Of a DNA stretch of 64,000 bases, positions 58,671-64,000 are shown piece after piece. Made by a program: the position numbers and the translations under genes. Position 1 is the stretch's first letter. Each line of letters begins with the position of its first letter. The notes below the pieces were generated by a model. The model did not search any database. It was not told where the DNA came from and saw only the letters and a list, made by a program, of their open reading frames with translations. The DNA is from Antilocapra americana (taxonomy: Eukaryota > Chordata > Mammalia > Artiodactyla > Antilocapridae): the NCBI GenBank assembly GCA_007570785.1, contig ML660201.1, forward strand, positions 49,570,316 through 49,634,315. The letters are read 5' to 3'.

Positions 58671-58830
58671 GACTTCCCTGGCTAAGACTCCATGCTCCCA
58701 ATACACGGGGCCTGGGTTCAATCCCTGGCTTGGAACTAGGATGCCACAGCTTAGAGTTCACGTGCTGTAATGATGATTGAAGACCGTGGGCGCCACAACT
58801 AAAACCTGATACAGCCAAGTAAATATTAAA
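58671..58830 (+). mobile_element. Short CHR-like SINE
   Basis: 'gacttccctggctaagactccatgctcccaatacacgggg' with an exact 13-bp duplication aaatctaatgtgg (58658-58670, 58831-58843). Shorter and structurally different from the 320-base copies. Confidence 0.92.
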
Positions 58831-59029
58831 AAATCTAATGTGGACCACCCAAGACAGGTGATAGCAGAGTTCCTTGTCCTCCTCCGACCTGTTCTGTCTC
58901 AGCCTCCCCAGATCTGCTCCCTCAGAATCTAGAAATCTCAGCCATCATTTCCTCTGTAAATACCTGTGAGGAGTTAAGGTTCCTTGGGAAGAGGGGGGCA
59001 AGGGGGGCAAGGAGAGCGGGGGAGTAACA

Positions 59030-59225
59030 GGAGCATTCATGGAACATTGCCTGTGCTCCGGGCATAGCTGGGAGCCTCAGACGTGCTGTTCCAGTTAATA
59101 CGACAAGCCTGTAAGGTGGGTTCTGCTGTCATCACTTTGCAGAGGAGGAAACTCAGTGATCCAGCAACTGGCTGGAAGGCATACAGGTGTAAGTGACAGA
59201 CCTGAGATGTGAACCCAGGCCTCTT
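59030..59225 (-). repeat. MIR
   Basis: 'tcatcactttgcagaggaggaaactcagtgatccagcaactgg...gatgtgaacccaggcc' reversed MIR. Confidence 0.8.
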
Positions 59226-59444
59226 GCGACCTAACAGAGGGAGGTGGCCTCCCAATTCAGCAGTGTAATGGGGGTATACAGTATGCCTCTCCCACTCGCC
59301 GCATGGCTGCACCCCCAGCAACTCCTGCCCCCAGAGCCTCTGCCTCACCCAAATCCTTCTATCAATGGAAGTAGTTGAATAAAATAAAATAAAACTCAAT
59401 AAAGTGTTGAACACAAGAACAATGATTATATGGAAGGATTACAG

Positions 59445-59600
59445 TTTAAAGGTTAAGATACAGGGTCTGGATCAGACGGCCAGTTGGGTGAATCCCAACA
59501 TTGCTGCTTGCCAGCTGTGTGACATCGGGCAAGTCACAGGACCTCTCTGCACCTCATTTTCCTCAGCTGGAAAATAGGAGATGATAATATTTCCTGTCAC
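59445..59600 (+). repeat. MIR
   Basis: 'gcttgccagctgtgtgacatcgggcaagtcacaggacctctctgcacctcattttcctcagctgg', a well-preserved core. Confidence 0.88.
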
Positions 59601-59602
59601 GA

Positions 59603-60086
59603 TAGGCAGGATAATGGCCTCAAAGATGTCTACATCCTAATTCCCTAATCCCTGAACCTGTGAATATGTTACATTGTATAAGGAAGGAAAAGTCAGGCTG
59701 CTACTCAGCTGGACTTTACAGAGATTATTCTGGATGACCTGGGTGAGGCCAGCGTCATCACAAGGGTCCTCACGTATGGAAGAGGGAGGCAAGAGAATTA
59801 GTGTCACAGGAATGAGATGTGAGAAAGACTTGATCCATGTTGCCAGCTTTGAAGATGCAAGGGTGACCAGGACCAAGAAATGTAGGCAGCATTCAGAAGC
59901 TGGAAAAGGCAAGAGAATGACTTCTCCCGAGAGCCTCCAGCAAGGAATGCGGTTCTGGGCACATCTTGATTAGGCCCAGTACGACCCATCTCAGGCTTCT
60001 GACCCATGGAACTATAAAAAGATAAATGTATTAAGACAGTAAATTTAGGCTAATTTGCTACAGCAGCAAGAGAGAACTAATACACG
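59603..60086 (+). repeat. MLT1-type MaLR LTR
   Basis: Nearly complete: 'ggcaggataatggcctcaaagatgtctacatcctaattcc', 'cttgatccatgttgccagctttgaagatgc', 'cacatcttgattaggcccagtacgacccatctcagg' and the end 'gcaagagagaactaatacacg'. Confidence 0.85.
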
Positions 60087-60221
60087 CCACTGAGACAGTT
60101 GGGAGGGTTATTTGCGATGCCGCTAGATGTGTGGGAATGCAGGGAAGCTGTGTTTCCTCATTGGCTGGTGTGCAGAGCTGGGAGCTGTTGAGAGTGGTGG
60201 TGAGCTGTGCCCTGTTTCTTC

Positions 60222-60397
60222 TTCTTTCTAAAATATTTATCTATTTGGCTGTGCCAGGTCTTGGTTGCAGCCTGTGGGATCTTTTAGTTGAGGTATGCGA
60301 ATTCTTAGTTGTGGCACGTGAAATCTAGTTCGATCGAACCCAGACCCCCTGCACTGGGAGCACAGTCTTAGCCACTGAGCCACCACGGAAGTCCCCA
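60222..60397 (-). mobile_element. Short CHR-like SINE
   Basis: 'ggctgtgccaggtcttggttgcagcctgtggg' to 'ccactgagccaccacggaagtcccc'. Confidence 0.85.
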
Positions 60398-60399
60398 CT

Positions 60400-61217
60400 G
60401 TGCCAGGGTTTCTTCTGATCATCCCTGTCCACTCATCCGTCACTGCACCTTCATGCCTTAATTAGGCTGGAATGTTTCTTTATACTGATGATTCCCTTCA
60501 TCATGCTGAATTCCAAACTGCACTTGAAGTAGCTCGTGAGCCTTCTGATTAGCATCTTTCTGAGCTCCAAAACGAAGTAATAAGAGTGGAGGACAGAGCT
60601 TACTCTGTGCCCTGGGATGGAGGCGAGGGCAGGGGATCTCTCCACTGCAGTCTTCTAATAAGACTTGCACAGCTTTTAAAGAGCTGCCTCGTCTTACTCT
60701 GCAGGCCTGCGGTCATGCTCCCTGCTTCCCCTCCCTTTTGAAACACAAGTTCTCAGACTTCCTCTGCCTTCATCCGGGTCTCTCCTCTTCTGAGACTGTA
60801 CTTTGTTCTGGAGATTAGGAAAGTGATTATCAGCCAGCTGTCAGTCACAGCCAGCCAGCCCCTGAAATCTAGATCGGCTTGCCTCAAACTCCCTCAATGC
60901 ATGACCTCTGGAGCCCAAAGCCCCCTCAAAGATTTCTGAGGATTCTCAAGCAGCGTCTGACTCTCCTGTGGCCTTGTCTCCCCAGCAGAAGATTTATAAG
61001 AAAGCTAATGAAGCTTAAATTCCAGGGCTGCTCCCTTGTGGGAGCCACTAGCAAAGTGTTCATGTGGTCATATGCTTTGGTAAAATTTGCAAGTTTGATA
61101 TTTTCATATTATTTTTCTTTAAGTGTATCTCACCAAACTGTATGAGCTTCAGATTCCATGAAGTGTGGATATGCTCCTTTACCTAGCCAAGGCATTCCTG
61201 GGTGTGGTAGACCTCTC

Positions 61218-61220
<3 letters not shown>
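60400..61220. other. No gene or clear repeat
   Basis: Unique by eye. No exon signature was found. Confidence 0.45.
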
Positions 61221-61251
<31 letters not shown>

Positions 61252-61303
61252 NNNNNNNNNNTGTGTCTGTGTCTGTGTGTTTATGTGTCTGTGTGTGTGT
61301 GTG
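61221..61303. repeat. (TG)n microsatellite containing a gap
   Basis: About 15 TG units, then ten Ns, then an imperfect TG/TC-TG tract. Confidence 0.95.
61252..61261. other. Assembly gap (10 N)
   Basis: Ten N characters inside the TG tract. The true length here is unknown and the fixed small size suggests a placeholder. Confidence 0.99.
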
Positions 61304-62070
61304 TTTGGGAGTGATGTTGATGAGGATGGGAAGAAAGACGTTACAACTAGCCACACTAGGTGTCCTCATTCTTAGATGTCTCCTTGGGCCACCAGCATAG
61401 CCCATCTACTTCTACTACTTTCACCTCAAAGGACCCATCCTCTGGTTAGCTCTCCCTCATCTCTTTTTCCTTCTTCCTCTTAGGAGCACAATAAATTTCT
61501 TTTACTATCTCATCTTTAACCATTACTTTTGACTTTTCACCTTGTAACTTTCCTGCTCTGCCCTCCAATGTTCATCATGCTATTTTCCCAAGCTGGCTGT
61601 CCTAAGAGGACTTAGAAAACCTGCAGTTAAGAGAGTGTATGTTTTTACACCACAACATGGTTATCACAGAAAAGTACCGGGCTTTTCTTTTCTAGGGCTT
61701 GGGGTGAGCACACCCAAGGGCGTGGGAGATAGCATGGTCATGGAGGCGTAGAGGGAAAGGTGCAAGCAGAGGTGATTGGGGAAATTGTGGTTGGCCACGA
61801 GCTTAGTGTTTTAAAAAGGTTGTTGAAATGCTGATCCTAGACCTTTTTTTCCACACCCTTTAGAAAGCCTCAGGACTTACAGCCAGCTGAATAACATTAA
61901 GGTAAATGGACCATTCCTTCCTTTGTGCCTCGCTGGACCCTAACAGCTGCTCATGGTGGCTCTTTTAATATTTTATTGCATGTTTTTGTCTATGCATTTG
62001 TCTCTGCCTTCATGATTCTGAGTCCTTGATGCCAGGAAAATATGTTAGTCTTTCTGCTTCTCCCCATTTT
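61304..62070. other. No gene or clear repeat
   Basis: Nothing recognised apart from T-rich runs. Confidence 0.4.
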
Positions 62071-62074
62071 GCAT

Positions 62075-63228
62075 CAGTTCAGTTCAGTCACTCAGTCGTG
62101 TCCGACTCTGTGACCCCACGAACCACAGCACACCAGGCCTCCCTGTCCATCACCAACTCCCGAAGTTCACCCAAACCCATGTCCATTAAGTTGGTGATGC
62201 CATCCAACCATCTCACCCTCTGTCATCCCCTTCTCCTCCTGCCCTCAATCTTTCCCAGCATTAGGGTCTTTTCTGAGTCAGCTCTTCTCATCAAGTGGCC
62301 AAAGTATTGGAGTTTCAGCTTTAACATCAGTCCTTCCAATGAACACTCAGGACTGATCTTCTTTAGGATGGAATAGTTGAATCTCCTTGCAGTCCAAGGG
62401 ACTCTCAAGAGTCCTCTCCAACACCACAGTTCAAAAGCATCAATTCTTCGGCGCTCAGCTTTCTTTATAGTCTAAATCTCACATCCATACATGACCACTG
62501 GAAAAATCATAGCCTTGACTAGATGGACCTTTGTTGACAAAGTAATGTCTTTACTTTTTAATATGCTGTCTAGGTTGGTCATAACTTTCCTTCCAAGGAG
62601 TAAGCATCTTTTAATTTCATGGCTGCGATCACCACCTGCAGTGATTTTGAGACCCCAAAAATAAAGTCAGCCACTGTTTCCACTTTCTCTGTCTATTTCC
62701 CATGAAGTGATGGGACCAGATGCCATGATCTTAGTTTTCTGAATGTTGAGCTTTAAGCCAACTTTTTCACTTTCCTCTTTCACTTTCAGCAAGAGGCTCT
62801 TTAGTTCTTCTTCACTTTCTTCCATAAGAGTGGTGTCACCTGCATATCTGAGGTTATTGATATTTCTCCCAGCAATCTTGATTCCAGCTTGTGCTTCTTC
62901 CAGCCCAGCATTTCTCATGTTCTCTGCACAGAAGTTAAATAAACAGGGTGACAATATACAGCCTTGACATACTCCTTTGCCTATTTGGAATCAGTCTGTT
63001 GTTCCATGTCCAGTTCTAACTGTTGCTTCCTGACCTGCATATAGGTTTCTCAAGAGGCAGGTCAGGTGGTCTGGTATTCCCATCTCTTTCCACAGTTTAT
63101 TGTGATCCACGCAGTCAAAAGCTTTGGCATAGTCAATAAAGTGGAAACAGATATTTTTCTGGAACTCTCTTGCTTTTTTGATGATCCAGCAAATGTTGGC
63201 AATTTGATCTCTGGTTCCTCTGCCTTTT
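62075..63228 (-). mobile_element. BovB LINE, 5'-truncated
   Basis: Reversed from the terminus ('gttcagttcagtcactcagtcgtgtcc') through a reverse-transcriptase frame fragment at 62991-63233 (contains FIDYAKAFDCVDHNKLW, the RT A-box region with catalytic Asp). In-frame YAGD replaces the usual YADD at the catalytic box on the minus strand near 62840, one sign of inactivity. Confidence 0.94.
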
Positions 63229-63615
63229 GGCATATTTCTTGAAATTTTCTTACTAATGAAATAGTGGTAATATTAGCAGTTATTCCATTGAGTAATCATA
63301 TAGATTGAATGAGGATATCATCTAAAGTTCTTAGCATAAAGTTTGTCACAGTGTAACTACTCAAAAGGTATCCCTTGTTAATATTACTGGATGAGTGAAT
63401 GAATGAGGGACTTTGGTTTAATTCATCAGCACAAGCTTTTATATAGGCTTGAAATTTCTTTTACGTCTTTTTTCTTGCTATATAGAACTAAAATAAATGG
63501 CATGCTAAAAGAAAAGGAAGGTAATAAAATGGAGATCACAGCTGTTTAATTACACCTATTAGCAGAAATATAATTTTTTCTGTTAAATTTCCAGGGGAAT
63601 GACCATAGTTGAATG

Positions 63616-63631
63616 CAGCGCCACCTATCGG
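63616..63631 (-). promoter_or_regulatory. CTCF-like motif
   Basis: The minus strand reads CCGATAGGTGGCGCTG; the TAGGTGGCGCT core fits the CTCF motif with one clear mismatch (A at position 4) and a tolerated G at position 3. It lies in repeat-free DNA. Confidence 0.45.
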
Positions 63632-63687
63632 CCTGAGGAATGCATGCACGCATTGTCCACGAAGATGGCCTTTTTTTCTTAAGAATT

Positions 63688-64000
63688 AGTCGGCCCTCCA
63701 CGTCTGCAGATTCAACCAATCGGAGGTAGAAAATATTTTTTGTTTTGTTTTGTTTAAATTTTGGACACATGGCATGCAAGGTCCTAGTTCCCCGACCACG
63801 AATTGAACCTATGACCCCTGCAGTGGAAGCAGGGAGTCCCAACCACTCAACTGCCAAGGAAGTTCACTTGAATATATATATTTTTAAAAAGATCCCAGAA
63901 AGTTTCAAAAAGCATAACTTGAATTTGATGTGCACTGGCAACTATTTACACAGCATTCATATTGTATTTATATCTGTTTATATACATTGAATTAGGTATT
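63688..64000 (+). mobile_element. MER2 (Tigger-group) element split by a SINE, runs off the window
   Basis: Left end 'agtcggccctccacgtctgcagattcaaccaatcggagg' is a MER2 terminus. After the SINE, 'ggcaactatttacacagcattcatattgtatt' and 'gaattaggtatt' continue the same element to the end of the window. Confidence 0.85.
63738..63868 (-). mobile_element. Short CHR-like SINE nested in MER2
   Basis: '(tttg)n ... ggacacatggcatgcaaggtcctagttccccgaccacg...ccaaccactcaactgccaaggaagttc'. Confidence 0.85.

Noticed and set aside
1..64000. CRISPR array, phage, plasmid or bacterial operon
   Set aside because: No regularly spaced repeats, Shine-Dalgarno-led operons or bacterial genes; the repeats are dispersed eukaryotic retroelements.

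Overview
The window is nuclear DNA from a ruminant, most likely a bovid (cattle or a close relative). It has many copies of the BovB LINE, the tRNA-derived Bov-tA / Bov-A2 SINEs and the older cetartiodactyl CHR-type SINEs, on a background of ancient mammalian repeats (MIR, L2, L1, MLT1, Tigger/MER2, MER5A). The sequence alone does not separate Bos from Bison, Bubalus, Ovis or Capra. There is no bacterial or viral gene organisation. Nearly all open frames are chance ORFs or pieces of dead retroelements.

One protein-coding gene is visible: the 5' end of LARS2, mitochondrial leucyl-tRNA synthetase, on the minus strand. A CpG-rich promoter with a probable non-coding first exon lies at about 24.15-24.56 kb. 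The first coding exon (residues 1-78, presequence plus start of the mature enzyme) is 20108-20362. The next coding exon (residues 79-121, carrying the class-I signature HMGH) is 14076-14204. Both coding exons have canonical splice sites and join in phase 0. Positions 1-14075 should be the following intron; I could not find another exon there. Exon 1 contains an exact match to the TISU translation-initiator element, which opens a 13-codon upstream ORF. This is the most interesting gene-level observation.

From about 24.6 kb to the end is LARS2 upstream DNA with no gene I can support. In human, the neighbour on this side is TMEM158, well over 100 kb away, so an empty flank is expected. The flank is a retroelement graveyard: a near full-length but dead BovB (about 42.4-46.25 kb) interrupted by an L1 3' end and a Bov-tA SINE; truncated BovB copies at 25.65-26.69, 31.22-31.99, 32.75-33.61, 46.76-47.70, 53.85-54.26 and 62.07-63.23 kb; an ERV1-type remnant at about 35.3-36.35 kb with LTR end, histidine-type primer-binding site and a broken env transmembrane segment; and another LTR at 30.6-30.96 kb. 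Many insertions are nested and have readable target-site duplications, so relative ages can be ordered. Two BovB pairs lie tail-to-tail and form large inverted repeats.

Other points are three CTCF-like motifs, several repeat-free stretches that look like candidate conserved non-coding elements, a few microsatellites, and a 10-N assembly gap inside a (TG)n tract at 61.25 kb. I found no new enzymatic or defence system here.
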